Shown here: one piece after another, positions 43,597-51,842 of the stretch
Layout of the letters: every line of letters begins with the position of its first letter
How positions within the stretch are numbered: position 1 is the stretch's first letter
Assembly (NCBI GenBank): GCA_036267255.1
Contig: DATAWK010000041.1
Coordinates: 62,001 to 126,000 of the forward strand
DNA from: DATAWK01 sp036267255
Lineage (GTDB): Bacteria > Acidobacteriota > Terriglobia > Terriglobales > Acidobacteriaceae
Reading direction: 5' to 3'
DNA length: 64,000 nt
Notes under the pieces: generated by a model
What the model was told of the DNA's origin: nothing
The model's database searches: none
Seen by the model: the letters and a program-made list of their open reading frames with translations, nothing else
Position numbers and translations under genes: made by a program

Positions 43597-43959
43597 TTAC
43601 GCGGGACGGGACCGCAGAAAGCGGCGGAAACGGACGTTCTCTTCCTGCAGCATGCCAACGCGCAGGATAATGGTGACGATCTGTATTTGCTCCGATTCCG
43701 GCAGATGCTTTTGGCACAGACACATTTCCGTCAGCGCGCGGTGGGCCGTGCGAGTGAACTGGATACCGGTACGCTGCAGAGCGCTATACATCTCCACGAT
43801 GTTCCACAGCTCCACTTCAAAACGAATCTGATAGGAAAGCGGCGTGAGCTGCTTTTCCTCCAGCACCCATCCCCGGCAATCTAGGATCTGATCAACCAGC
43901 CGGACCTGAAGCTGCGGTGGCTCCAGAGAGCTGTAGCCGTGAATAGCGATATCGTGCAT
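43597..43959 (-). CDS. Conserved hypothetical protein (Acidobacteria type)
   Basis: About 120 residues. The opening MHDIAIHGYSSLEPPQLQVR followed by LVDQILDCRGWVL is one I associate with a small acidobacterial family of unknown function. A helical middle part (FEVELWNIVEMYSALQRTGIQFTRTAHRALTEMCLCQKHL) and a basic C-terminus follow. It is soluble, with a CLC motif. ATG 43959 is chosen because the recognisable sequence starts there; ATG 44079 is open in frame. No clear ribosome site. It converges with the methyltransferase gene. Confidence 0.6.
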   Translation of the reverse strand: MHDIAIHGYSSLEPPQLQVRLVDQILDCRGWVLEEKQLTPLSYQIRFEVELWNIVEMYSALQRTGIQFTRTAHRALTEMCLCQKHLPESEQIQIVTIILRVGMLQEENVRFRRFLRSRPA

Positions 43960-44249
43960 GCGTTTGTGAAGATACAGCCACTTCGGATTTCTAAGCAGGG
44001 TGATTCTATATTCTGGACAAGTCTCCGCGATTCCGGGCAAGCCATCATGGACGTGCGCCAACCTGCCAAAAGCCTTCATGAACTTTATCGGTCAATAAGC
44101 CACAGGACTTCAGGGGTTTCTATGGGGCCGCAATTCCATGCTCAGGCTGCTGCGTGCAACAGATATATAAGTCGGCAACGGACATGCGAGTGGCTGGACG
44201 GTCATGATTTCTTGCATAGGGAACGCTGCAACGTGGTACTGTGCAAACC

Positions 44250-44627
44250 ATGATCGTAGGGACTGGGATTGATCTGGTGGAAATTGCCCGGGTTGCCAAG
44301 ATAATCGACCGTTACCCGGCCCGCTTCCTGGAGCGCATCTACCTGCCCGGCGAAATGCAGTATTGCCTCCGCAAACGCAGCAGCGCCGAAAGTTTTGCCG
44401 CCCGCTTCGCCGCCAAGGAGGCGGCAGCCAAGGCCCTGGGGACGGGGATTCAGCATGGCGTGGGCTGGAAAGACATCGAGGTCATTCGCGAACCCGGAGG
44501 CCGTCCCGGACTGTTACTGCACGGCCGCGCCGCGCAGATTGCTGCCCGCATGCGCGTTCGAACCATGGCTCTTTCGATCACGCATACGACTGTCTACGCA
44601 CTGGCGCAGGTGTTGTTTGAAGATTGA
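44250..44627 (+). CDS. acpS: Holo-[acyl-carrier-protein] synthase
   Basis: 125 residues. It transfers 4'-phosphopantetheine from CoA to ACP. VGTGIDLVEIARV carries the metal-binding Asp, and SFAARFAAKEAAAKALGTGI carries the ARFAAKEA motif with Glu and Lys. WKDIEVIREPGGRPGLLLHG and the C-terminal MALSITHTTVYALAQV complete the family pattern. ATG 44250 is chosen; GTG 44241 is 3 codons upstream. It is a single gene. Confidence 0.95.
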   Translation: MIVGTGIDLVEIARVAKIIDRYPARFLERIYLPGEMQYCLRKRSSAESFAARFAAKEAAAKALGTGIQHGVGWKDIEVIREPGGRPGLLLHGRAAQIAARMRVRTMALSITHTTVYALAQVLFED

Positions 44628-44843
44628 CCCCTAGCAAATCAATAACATAGGAAAGATCGACTGCGCCGCATGCAGAATGACCTGCAACGAATCCCGCAAC
44701 GACGGCATCTGAAACTGAGGTAAAAAAGAAGTGCCACCTAAAAGACCTGCAATCAAGCAGAGGTCTGCTATCCTCAACGTAATTCCTGCTTTGGATTCAG
44801 TTCTGGTGGGACGATCACACGCGGTGCCTAAGGTGAGAGAAAC

Positions 44844-45920
44844 GTGCCAAATCAGCACGAAGTGCGCTGGTCGCAACTAAAAATAGGTTTGCTGGTGGTC
44901 GTGGCCTCCGTGGCGCTGGCCTTGCTTGTCACCTTAATGTCCGGTTCCATGGGCGGCTTTCTGCATCGCCGGATCCTCGTATATTCGCACTTTGAAAATG
45001 CTTCCGGGCTGAAGCCAGGGGCGCCGGTCAGCCTGCAAGGGGTGGTGATCGGCACGGTCAAGAGCATCCGCATTGACCCGACCAGCAAGAAGACGCCGGT
45101 CGAAGTCGCCATGCGTCTGAGCACTCGTTATATCCAGGAATTGCACAAAGATTCCGTAGTATCGCTGAGCACAGTCGGCGTTCTTGGAGACACCATCGTC
45201 GATATTGACAGCTCGGATGCGGTTGGGCCGGAGCTGCAAAATGGCGACTCGCTCGCCGTCAAGCCGTCGCCGAGCATTCAGGAAGTGATCAAGTCCAGCC
45301 AGGGCACCATCCAGCAGGTCAATCGGGTGCTTGCCAAGCTCGACACGATCGCCAGGGCCATCAATGCCGGGCAGGGCACCGTTGGCCTGCTGGTCAATGA
45401 CCCGCAACTGTACCGGCATGCCGTGAAAACCCTCGGCGACCTGCAGCATATCGCCGACCAGATCAACGAAGGGCACGGCTCCCTCGGCAAACTGATCCAC
45501 GACGAAACCTTCTACAACCACCTCAACGACACCGTCTCGCATCTGCAGCACATTACGGCAGAACTGGATTCCGGCCACGGCACTGCCGGCAAGCTGCTGA
45601 AAGATCCCTCGCTCTACAACAATCTGAACCAGACGACAGCCAAAGCCAACGAGTTGATGGCGGAGATCAACCAGGGAAAAGGCACTCTGGGCATGCTGGC
45701 GAAAGACCCGAAGTTTTCTCATAAGGTGAATGACACCGTCACGCAGATGAATGTTCTGCTGAGCCACCTGAATGAGGGCCAGGGGACGGCCGGCAAGCTG
45801 CTGAAAGATCCCTCGCTCTACAACAATGCCGACAGAGTGATGCAGGACACGCACGATCTGCTGATGGCCATCCGGAAAAACCCCAAACAATACCTAACCT
45901 TCCGGGTCAAGATTTTTTAA
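44844..45920 (+). CDS. MlaD/MCE-family lipid-transfer protein
   Basis: 358 residues. One N-terminal membrane anchor (about 13-32) is followed by an MCE domain (about 40-140: FENASGLKPGAPVSLQGVVIGTVKSI; LSTVGVLGDTIVDI). The C-terminal half holds repeats of the type I-N-x-G-x-G-T-x-G-x-L-x-x-D-P-x-L-Y. Two of these share 39 identical bases (45585-45623 and 45789-45827). MCE proteins form hexameric rings that carry phospholipids between membranes, normally with MlaE/MlaF partners; none is adjacent here. GTG 44844, with AAGGTGAGAG upstream. Confidence 0.88.
   Translation: MPNQHEVRWSQLKIGLLVVVASVALALLVTLMSGSMGGFLHRRILVYSHFENASGLKPGAPVSLQGVVIGTVKSIRIDPTSKKTPVEVAMRLSTRYIQELHKDSVVSLSTVGVLGDTIVDIDSSDAVGPELQNGDSLAVKPSPSIQEVIKSSQGTIQQVNRVLAKLDTIARAINAGQGTVGLLVNDPQLYRHAVKTLGDLQHIADQINEGHGSLGKLIHDETFYNHLNDTVSHLQHITAELDSGHGTAGKLLKDPSLYNNLNQTTAKANELMAEINQGKGTLGMLAKDPKFSHKVNDTVTQMNVLLSHLNEGQGTAGKLLKDPSLYNNADRVMQDTHDLLMAIRKNPKQYLTFRVKIF
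45585..45827. repeat. Identical 39-bp coding repeat inside the MlaD gene
   Basis: Bases 45585-45623 and 45789-45827 are identical and 204 bp (68 codons) apart, in frame. They encode AGKLLKDPSLYNN. Identity at wobble positions points to recent duplication or gene conversion rather than protein-level constraint alone. Confidence 0.85.
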
Positions 45921-45989
45921 TTCCATCCCGCAGTCTGCTGTTCTTCCATCCCGCAGTCCGCTGTTCTTCCATCCCGCAGTCCGCTGTTC
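45921..45989. repeat. 23-bp tandem repeat, three copies
   Basis: Unit TTCCATCCCGCAGTC(T/C)GC + TGTTC at 45921-45943, 45944-45966 and 45967-45989, with one mismatch in the first copy. It starts directly after the MlaD stop codon. No spacers, so not a CRISPR array. Confidence 0.92.
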
Positions 45990-46163
45990 AAGGTTGCGGC
46001 AAACGGATGCGCCAATGGCGGAGAATGCCTGCCGCGTCTGGTAATCGAACCCACTCCCGAGCGGAACCGGGAGCAAAAAAAAATCTCGCCGGTCCGGTTC
46101 CCTCCTACCCCCTGTTTATGCCTGATTTTGGCACATACCCTCAAAACTCTAATAGGCATGCGC

Positions 46164-46192
46164 TGGCACAAACACTTCCCGGCTTTTACAAT
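46164..46192 (+). promoter_or_regulatory. Promoter of the first propeller lipoprotein gene
   Basis: TGGCAC (46164-46169), 17-bp spacer, TACAAT (46187-46192). The same two boxes with the same spacer precede the paralogues at 47797 and 49317, which strongly supports it. The predicted leader is about 70 nt. Confidence 0.65.
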
Positions 46193-46268
46193 TGGGACAG
46201 GAAGCAATCCCATAGATAAAACGCTGCCAGTGGCAGCCCTCGCTCGTCTAACGCGCAGAGGATCAAGG

Positions 46269-47558
46269 ATGCACATGAAGTTTTGGAAATACGGCCGCGT
46301 AATTCTGGCCTTAATCGTGTCTCTCGGAATGGGCCTCAGCTTTATCGCTTGCGGCACTTATACCGTTGGTTATCTGTACGTAACCGCAAATGGAATCGCA
46401 ACATCCACACCAGGACAGCAGCTCAACCAGATTGCCGGTTTTAAAATCGATCACGATTTCGGCTATCTGACGGCGATCACGGGTTCGCCCTTTGCGGCAA
46501 ACGGCAACAAGCCGGTGCAGGAAGTGCTGATTCCCGGTGGTCAGTTGATGGCCGTCGTGAACAAAGGCTCCAGCAGCGTTTCGATGTACAGCATCGGCGG
46601 CTCTGGCGTGCTTACGTTCCAGGGCAACTATTTCACCTCTGGCAGCAGCCCGGTTTCCATGGCTCTCGATGCCAGCGGAACGTATCTCTATGTTGCCGAC
46701 CAGGTCGCTCCCGATGGTTCTGGCCGCGGCGACATCACCGCGTTCCAGATCAATTCCAGCACCGGCAAGCTGACGCTGATCACCAATCAGAACACCTTCA
46801 ATACCAGTGGGACGCAATTGCCCTACTTTGAGGTGAACTGCAAGCCCGTGCAGCTCGTCGTCGCGCAGGGCTACCTGTTCACTCTCGATCAGGGGTATGC
46901 CTCGACCAGCACGACATGCATCAACCCGAACACGGGTGCAACGTTCACGCCGGATGTGTTCCCCTACCTGATCAATGGCTCCAACGGCCAACTGGTGCTG
47001 ACGCAGAACCAGCCGTTGCAAACGGGAGCCGCTCCGGGCGCCTTGAGCACCATGTACGCCGCTCCCGGTGGCAAGTACCTCTACCTGGCCAATACGAAAT
47101 CCAACCAGATTCTGCCCTTTACGATCGGTACGGGTGGCGTTCTGCAGACATTGGTGGGTGGTCCGGTCAACAACGTCGGAACTGCTGTGGGTCCGGATGC
47201 ATTCCTGACTGACTCCAGCGTGCGGCATCTTTATGTAGCCAACTTCGGCCCGGCATCCATCAATGCGCCCAACAGCACGATTACGGCGTATACGATTGCC
47301 GCGGCAAACGGGCAGTTGCAGTTGCTCCCCGGCGCCACGCCCGGCACGCCCGGCTCGTACCCCGCCGGTTCCGGCCCGATATGGATGGTTGAGGATCCTT
47401 CGAACCAATATCTCTATGTCGCCAACTACAATGACAGCACCATCACCGGCAATGTGATCGACGCCAGTACAGGACAGCTTTCTGCCCTGACGCGCGGCGC
47501 CGTGACCAACGCACCGCTGCAGCCGAATTACCTGGTTGTATCGGGACGGGTCTTTTAA
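46269..47558 (+). CDS. Beta-propeller lactonase-family lipoprotein
   Basis: 429 residues. The signal peptide ends in a lipobox, LSFIAC, with Cys28 as the predicted lipid-attached residue. The rest is a seven-bladed propeller of the YVTN/6-phosphogluconolactonase-like type. Blade motifs such as ASGTYLYVADQ, PGGKYLYLANTKSN, SVRHLYVANFGP and PSNQYLYVANYNDSTI recur about every 45-60 residues. Such acidobacterial proteins are usually annotated as lactonases without proof of activity; a binding role is equally possible. ATG 46269 follows AGAGGA by 6 nt. It is a diverged paralogue of the next two genes. Confidence 0.85.
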   Translation: MHMKFWKYGRVILALIVSLGMGLSFIACGTYTVGYLYVTANGIATSTPGQQLNQIAGFKIDHDFGYLTAITGSPFAANGNKPVQEVLIPGGQLMAVVNKGSSSVSMYSIGGSGVLTFQGNYFTSGSSPVSMALDASGTYLYVADQVAPDGSGRGDITAFQINSSTGKLTLITNQNTFNTSGTQLPYFEVNCKPVQLVVAQGYLFTLDQGYASTSTTCINPNTGATFTPDVFPYLINGSNGQLVLTQNQPLQTGAAPGALSTMYAAPGGKYLYLANTKSNQILPFTIGTGGVLQTLVGGPVNNVGTAVGPDAFLTDSSVRHLYVANFGPASINAPNSTITAYTIAAANGQLQLLPGATPGTPGSYPAGSGPIWMVEDPSNQYLYVANYNDSTITGNVIDASTGQLSALTRGAVTNAPLQPNYLVVSGRVF

Positions 47559-47582
47559 CGGCTCGAAAGAGGATACAGGCAC

Positions 47583-47612
47583 GAGGGTCTGCCACGGCAG
47601 ACCCTCAGCTTT
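47583..47612 (+). terminator. Rho-independent terminator
   Basis: GAGGGTCTGCC (47583-47593), loop AC, GGCAGACCCTC (47596-47606), then AGCTTTTC. It lies 25 bp after the propeller gene stop. Confidence 0.75.
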
Positions 47613-47684
47613 TCTATAGAAATCGTCCAACCGTCACCGAGCGGCAAGTATTTATCGCACAATCGCTGTTTTCGTGGTCATCAC

Positions 47685-47713
47685 TGGCACAAAGATGCGG
47701 TCGCTTTTACAAT
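47685..47713 (+). promoter_or_regulatory. Promoter of the second propeller lipoprotein gene
   Basis: TGGCAC (47685-47690), 17-bp spacer, TACAAT (47708-47713). The whole upstream region from about 47656 to the ATG is closely repeated before the third gene. Confidence 0.65.
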
Positions 47714-47796
47714 ATGAATGGGAATCAACCCAAAATAGCAAACTGCGAAGCGCAGCGCCTGAGTCATTTTTTGATGGCCGGGGACAAAGGAAACGC

Positions 47797-49047
47797 ATGA
47801 AGTGGAGTCAATGTGGCCGGATCACTCTGGCCTTAGTTGCGTCCCTGGCTCTGGGACTAAGCATTACCGCCTGCAATCCAAGCTTTACTCTTGGTTATGT
47901 CTACGCCCTTACGGCCAAGTCCAACCTCATCAACGCCTATGGGATCGACAGCGTCTCCGGTGCTCTCACGCCGATTCCAAGTTCCCCGTATGCTTCCGGC
48001 GGCGACTATCCTATCGCCGCTGCCGTCGATCATCCGGAAGAGCGGCTCTACGTTGTGCATGAAAATAACAATAAGGTCGTAGAGTTCTCCATCGGGGACG
48101 ACGGCACTCTGGCGTCTCTCAACACCTACAGCACACCGGGGAGGTATCCGATCGCGGTTTCCATCGACCCGCAAAACAGATTTTTGTTCGTCGTGGATTC
48201 CTTCGCACCGGCCTACAACAACGACACGTTTACTCCGCCGAAATCAAATCCTAAGACCCCTGCGGTCGATACCACCAACACGGATACCCAGGGTTGCGTG
48301 GTCGTCTATCCGATCTCATCCACGGATGGCAGCCTGGGAACACCGGTCACGGATCCTGTTTCCGGAGACAAATGTTTCCCTGTCGGCGTCGGGCCGGCTG
48401 CGGGTTCCCTGCCGATCGGCATCACCGCGACGGCATTTGTGAACTACCTCTATGTCGCAAATCAGGGAACGCACTCCATTTATGCCTACGCTGTGAACTA
48501 CAGCAATGGCGTGCTGAGGGCCCTGACCAACAACAGCTTCCAGGCAGGTGTAAAACCCAGCGCCATCACCAGTGATCCCAGCGGCCGGTTTGTTTACGTT
48601 ACAGACCAGTACTCCAACCAGCTTCTGGGCTATGTGATTCTGAGCAGTGGAGCTTTGCAGTCCATGGTGAACGGCCCGTTTGCAACGGACCTTTATCCGA
48701 ACAGCATCGTGGCAGACCCGCGCGGCCTGTTCCTGTATGTCACAAATTACAACTCCAACGATGTTCGCGCCTACACCATCGATGCCTCCACGGGTAACCC
48801 CTCCGGAGTATCGACAGCAATGTCTTCCACCGGTACAGGACCGACGTGCGTTGTGATTGAGCCGGCATATGGACGCTACGTTTATGTGTCCAACCTGCTG
48901 GACAACACAATCAGCGGTTTCAAACTGAACCCGCATACCGGCGTACTGACTACGGTTCTGAACGCTCCCTTCCCGGCGAGTGGTCAGCCAACCTGCGTCG
49001 CGACGGCTGCCAATGGCGCGCATCCGACCCAGATCATCACGCCGTAA
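47797..49047 (+). CDS. Beta-propeller lactonase-family lipoprotein (tandem paralogue 1)
   Basis: 416 residues. The signal peptide MKWSQCGRITLALVASLALG precedes a lipobox (SITAC, Cys26). Propeller blades follow: HPEERLYVVHENNNKVVEFSI, PQNRFLFVVDSFAP, VNYLYVANQGTHSIYAYAV, PSGRFVYVTDQYSN, PRGLFLYVTNYNSNDVRAY and AYGRYVYVSNLLDNTISGF. The first 30 residues and the upstream 140 bp nearly match those of the next gene, so the two arose by tandem duplication and have since diverged in the propeller. ATG 47797 follows AAAGGAAA. Expected at the periplasmic face of a membrane. Confidence 0.85.
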   Translation: MKWSQCGRITLALVASLALGLSITACNPSFTLGYVYALTAKSNLINAYGIDSVSGALTPIPSSPYASGGDYPIAAAVDHPEERLYVVHENNNKVVEFSIGDDGTLASLNTYSTPGRYPIAVSIDPQNRFLFVVDSFAPAYNNDTFTPPKSNPKTPAVDTTNTDTQGCVVVYPISSTDGSLGTPVTDPVSGDKCFPVGVGPAAGSLPIGITATAFVNYLYVANQGTHSIYAYAVNYSNGVLRALTNNSFQAGVKPSAITSDPSGRFVYVTDQYSNQLLGYVILSSGALQSMVNGPFATDLYPNSIVADPRGLFLYVTNYNSNDVRAYTIDASTGNPSGVSTAMSSTGTGPTCVVIEPAYGRYVYVSNLLDNTISGFKLNPHTGVLTTVLNAPFPASGQPTCVATAANGAHPTQIITP

Positions 49048-49072
49048 CCACCCGTACCATACAAGGAAAGAG

Positions 49073-49099
49073 AAAAGGCCCGCCGCGCGCGGGTCTTTT
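49073..49099. terminator. Rho-independent terminator, A- and T-flanked
   Basis: AAAAGGCCCGC ... GCGGGTCTTTT, stem of about 11 bp with a G-T pair, 26 bp after the stop of the second propeller gene. A-tract and T-tract on either side would allow it to work on both strands. Confidence 0.75.
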
Positions 49100-49207
49100 C
49101 TTTGTTTCGCCACCCTTACACGGCGCCAGAATTTTGTAGAAATCCCAGGAAACTTGTTCCGCGGCGATAACTATTTGCCGCACAATCACTGTTTTCGTCG
49201 CCATCAC

Positions 49208-49236
49208 TGGCACAAGGGTGCGGACGCTTTTACAAT
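49208..49236 (+). promoter_or_regulatory. Promoter of the third propeller lipoprotein gene
   Basis: TGGCAC (49208-49213), 17-bp spacer, TACAAT (49231-49236), as before the other two paralogues. Confidence 0.65.
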
Positions 49237-49316
49237 ATGAATGGGAATCAACCCAAAACAGTAAACTGCAAAGCGCAGCCTCTGGGTCATTTTTTGGCCG
49301 GGGACAAAGGAAACGC

Positions 49317-50570
49317 ATGAAGTGGAGTCAATATGGCCGGATCACTCTGGCCTTAGTTGCGTCTCTGGCTCTGGGACTAAGCATTACCGCCTGCAATCCA
49401 AGCTTTACCCTTGGTTATGTCTACGTTCTTACGGCCCAATCCAACCTCATCAACGCCTACACGATCGACAGTGCCTCAGGCGCCCTGACCCAGGTTGCGA
49501 ACTCGCCTTTCCCTTCCGGCGGTCAATATCCCATCGCCTCCGCCATCGATCATGAGAACAAGTGGCTCTACGTCGTGCATGAAATTGACAATACCGTGGT
49601 CCAGTTCGCCATCGGTGTGGATGGAAAACTGTACGCGCAGCACACGTACAACACGCCCGGCACGTATCCGATTTCGGTTTCCATCGACCCCAAAGCCAAG
49701 TTTCTTTACGTTGTCGATTCTTATGCTCCAGTCTTTAACAACAGTGGGGCGACACCTCTCAACATCAATCAGATTGCGAACAATCCCGCTACCTATGGCT
49801 GCGTTGTGGTTTTCCCGATTTCGTCCACGGATGGAAGTCTTGGCAAGCCGGTAACGGATCCTGTCACGTCGGGAAAATGCTTTCCCCTCAATGCCTCCAC
49901 GGCGGTTCTGAACTCCCAGCCCATTGGCATCACGGCGACGGCTTCCGGCAGCGCTCTGTATGTGGCAAATCAGGGAACGGGCGCTGGGGGCAACGGCTCT
50001 GTGTATGCCTATCGGGTCAATGAAGCAAATGGCGTGCTGACAGCGCTCACAAATAACAATTTCCCGGCAGGCGTCGTGCCCAGTGCTATTACCAGCGACC
50101 CAAGCAGTCGCTTTGTTTATGTCACAGACCAAAGCTCCGACGAGTTGTTCGGTTATACCATTCAGAAGGACGAAAGCCTGCAATCCATGGGGAATCCTTA
50201 CGCAACGGGTGGCTTGCCGAATGCTGTCATTGTCGATCCGCGCGGCCAGTTCCTCTACCTGACCGACTTTAATACCAACACCATCCTGGCTTACACCATC
50301 AACCAGACCACCGGCGTTCCAACGGCACTCACCAGCGGCCATAGTTATGGAACCGGCACCGGGCCAACCTGCCTGGTGATCGAGCCGGCGTATGGACGCT
50401 TTCTCTATACATCCAATTTTCTGGACAACACGGCCAGCGGCTTTGAACTGAATTCGAGCACCGGAGCCCTGATCCAGGTCCTGAATACTCCGTTTAGGGC
50501 GAACCCGCAGCCGACCTGCGTGGCTGCCGCGGCCAACGCCACCCATCCGGTATCGCTCGTCACACCATAG
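49317..50570 (+). CDS. Beta-propeller lactonase-family lipoprotein (tandem paralogue 2)
   Basis: 417 residues. It has the same signal peptide and lipobox (SITACNPSF, Cys26) as the preceding gene. Blades include HENKWLYVVHEIDNTVVQF, PKAKFLYVVDSYAP, SALYVANQGTGAG, PSSRFVYVTDQSSDELFGY, PRGQFLYLTDFNTNTILAY and AYGRFLYTSNFLDNTASGF. Start ATG 49317 after AAAGGAAA. It has its own promoter and terminator, so the copies are independent units rather than one operon. Ligand and activity are unknown. Confidence 0.85.
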   Translation: MKWSQYGRITLALVASLALGLSITACNPSFTLGYVYVLTAQSNLINAYTIDSASGALTQVANSPFPSGGQYPIASAIDHENKWLYVVHEIDNTVVQFAIGVDGKLYAQHTYNTPGTYPISVSIDPKAKFLYVVDSYAPVFNNSGATPLNINQIANNPATYGCVVVFPISSTDGSLGKPVTDPVTSGKCFPLNASTAVLNSQPIGITATASGSALYVANQGTGAGGNGSVYAYRVNEANGVLTALTNNNFPAGVVPSAITSDPSSRFVYVTDQSSDELFGYTIQKDESLQSMGNPYATGGLPNAVIVDPRGQFLYLTDFNTNTILAYTINQTTGVPTALTSGHSYGTGTGPTCLVIEPAYGRFLYTSNFLDNTASGFELNSSTGALIQVLNTPFRANPQPTCVAAAANATHPVSLVTP

Positions 50571-50592
50571 CGGATACACAACACGTAGCAGC

Positions 50593-50622
50593 AAAAAGGC
50601 CCGCTCTGCGCGGGTCTTTTTT
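50593..50622. terminator. Bidirectional rho-independent terminator
   Basis: AAAAAGGCCCGC, TCT, GCGCGGGTCTTTTTT. It sits between the convergent propeller gene and acyltransferase gene and has tracts suitable for both. Confidence 0.8.
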
Positions 50623-50683
50623 GTTTCCTAAAGCTTGTTCCTCAGCCGAAATGCATGGCACGCGCCGCTGTTCTGCGCGCAGG

Positions 50684-51826
50684 TCATCGTGGCGTTGCTT
50701 GCTTCGGTGCGGGCAGCAGCTTCTGCATCCAGCCACGGCCGGGCCGCTCAATCCAGCGATAGGCCGCGACGGCAGCGACTTCCAGCAAGATGTAGGAAAT
50801 CCACGGGTCCCATTGCGCAATATGCAGGGCTGTCAGCATGCCGGAGGTATGAATCAACGGCCATAAATTGAAGTGGAGAATATACAGGCAATAGCTGGCC
50901 TCGCCAATCAGGACGAACGGGCGAAAACCCAGCAGGGTGGTCAGCGGGTGCGTGCCGGAAAGTCCCAGAATGACGCCGCCGAACAACGGTGCCAGCAGGC
51001 CATTGTGCGTCAGCAGAAAAGGCAGCTTCGCGCCCTGCTGCAGAACAAAAAAGATGGTCACCAGCGACGCCGTGGCCAGCACAAAGCGCTTTCGATTGGA
51101 AAGCTTCAGGCGATCGTTCAAATGGGAGAGCGTGATGCCGAACAAAAATGCCGGAACATGCGGCAGTGGCGTCAGCTTGACGGCGCGCAGCCAATAACTA
51201 TTGGAGTAACGCGTGATGGGCCCCAGACCGTCCGGACGCACAATCATATAGATCGAAGGCAATATCAGGGCTGCCAGCCATAGCCCCAGCAGCAGCAGCA
51301 GCAATTTGCGATGGCCGCGCGGCCACGCCAGAGTCAGCAGCCAGGGAAACAGCAGATAGAAGACGCACTCGCAGGACAGCGTCCACGCCGGAGTGTTCCA
51401 GAAGGTCGCCAGCCGCGGACTCCATCCCTGCTGCATCAGGGGAGTGAGCACCATGCCCTGCCAGAAATGCAGCGGCGTTTGGAAGCGCCACTCCAGCGCC
51501 AGGATAGGCAAGGAGATCAGCAGCCCAAGAATATACACCGGGTACAGGCGCGTCACACGCGTCCGCCAGAACTCGCGCGCCTGAAAACGTCCCTGCGCAT
51601 GACGGTCCGTGTAGTTGTAGGCGAGGATGAAGCCGGAAAGAACAAAGAAAAAATTGACGCTGACGTAGCCGTTGTTCATCATCGGGGCCAGCGGGCCGAA
51701 CCATTCCGGGTTCCAGAAGTGAAAGAAAACGATATTGGCTGCTGTGAAGGCGCGCAGTCCGGTCAGGGCCGGGAGCATGGGTCTGCGAGCAAGAGCGATT
51801 GGAACGGATGGGGTTGCCAGGGCCAT
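50684..51826 (-). CDS. Acyltransferase 3 family membrane protein (OafA/YrhL type)
   Basis: 380 residues with about ten membrane helices. The N-terminal LPALTGLRAFTAANIVFFHF carries the catalytic-type His of the family, and YVSVNFFFVLSGFILAYNY with RFQAREFWRTRVTRLYPVYIL is the characteristic second block. These enzymes O-acylate (usually acetylate) sugars or lipids using a cytoplasmic acyl donor. It lies 16 bp after pyrH on the same strand, where frr would often be found, and is probably transcribed with pyrH. ATG 51826 has no clear ribosome site; ATG 51778 is an alternative. Confidence 0.88.
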   Translation of the reverse strand: MALATPSVPIALARRPMLPALTGLRAFTAANIVFFHFWNPEWFGPLAPMMNNGYVSVNFFFVLSGFILAYNYTDRHAQGRFQAREFWRTRVTRLYPVYILGLLISLPILALEWRFQTPLHFWQGMVLTPLMQQGWSPRLATFWNTPAWTLSCECVFYLLFPWLLTLAWPRGHRKLLLLLLGLWLAALILPSIYMIVRPDGLGPITRYSNSYWLRAVKLTPLPHVPAFLFGITLSHLNDRLKLSNRKRFVLATASLVTIFFVLQQGAKLPFLLTHNGLLAPLFGGVILGLSGTHPLTTLLGFRPFVLIGEASYCLYILHFNLWPLIHTSGMLTALHIAQWDPWISYILLEVAAVAAYRWIERPGRGWMQKLLPAPKQATPR

Positions 51827-51842
51827 AAAAGGTTGGATGGCT

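Noticed and set aside
45921..45989. Tandem repeats considered as a CRISPR array
   Set aside because: The 23-bp units are directly adjacent with no spacers, and no cas gene is present.
46010..46080. tRNA T-loop-like sequence (TAATCGAACCCA) near the first propeller gene
   Set aside because: The flanking bases do not form the T-arm stem, and no acceptor or anticodon arm can be folded around it.
46040..46085. CTCCCG/CGGGAG hairpin next to a run of nine A
   Set aside because: For a terminator the T-run would have to follow the stem; on the minus strand it precedes it, and on the plus strand it is an A-run.
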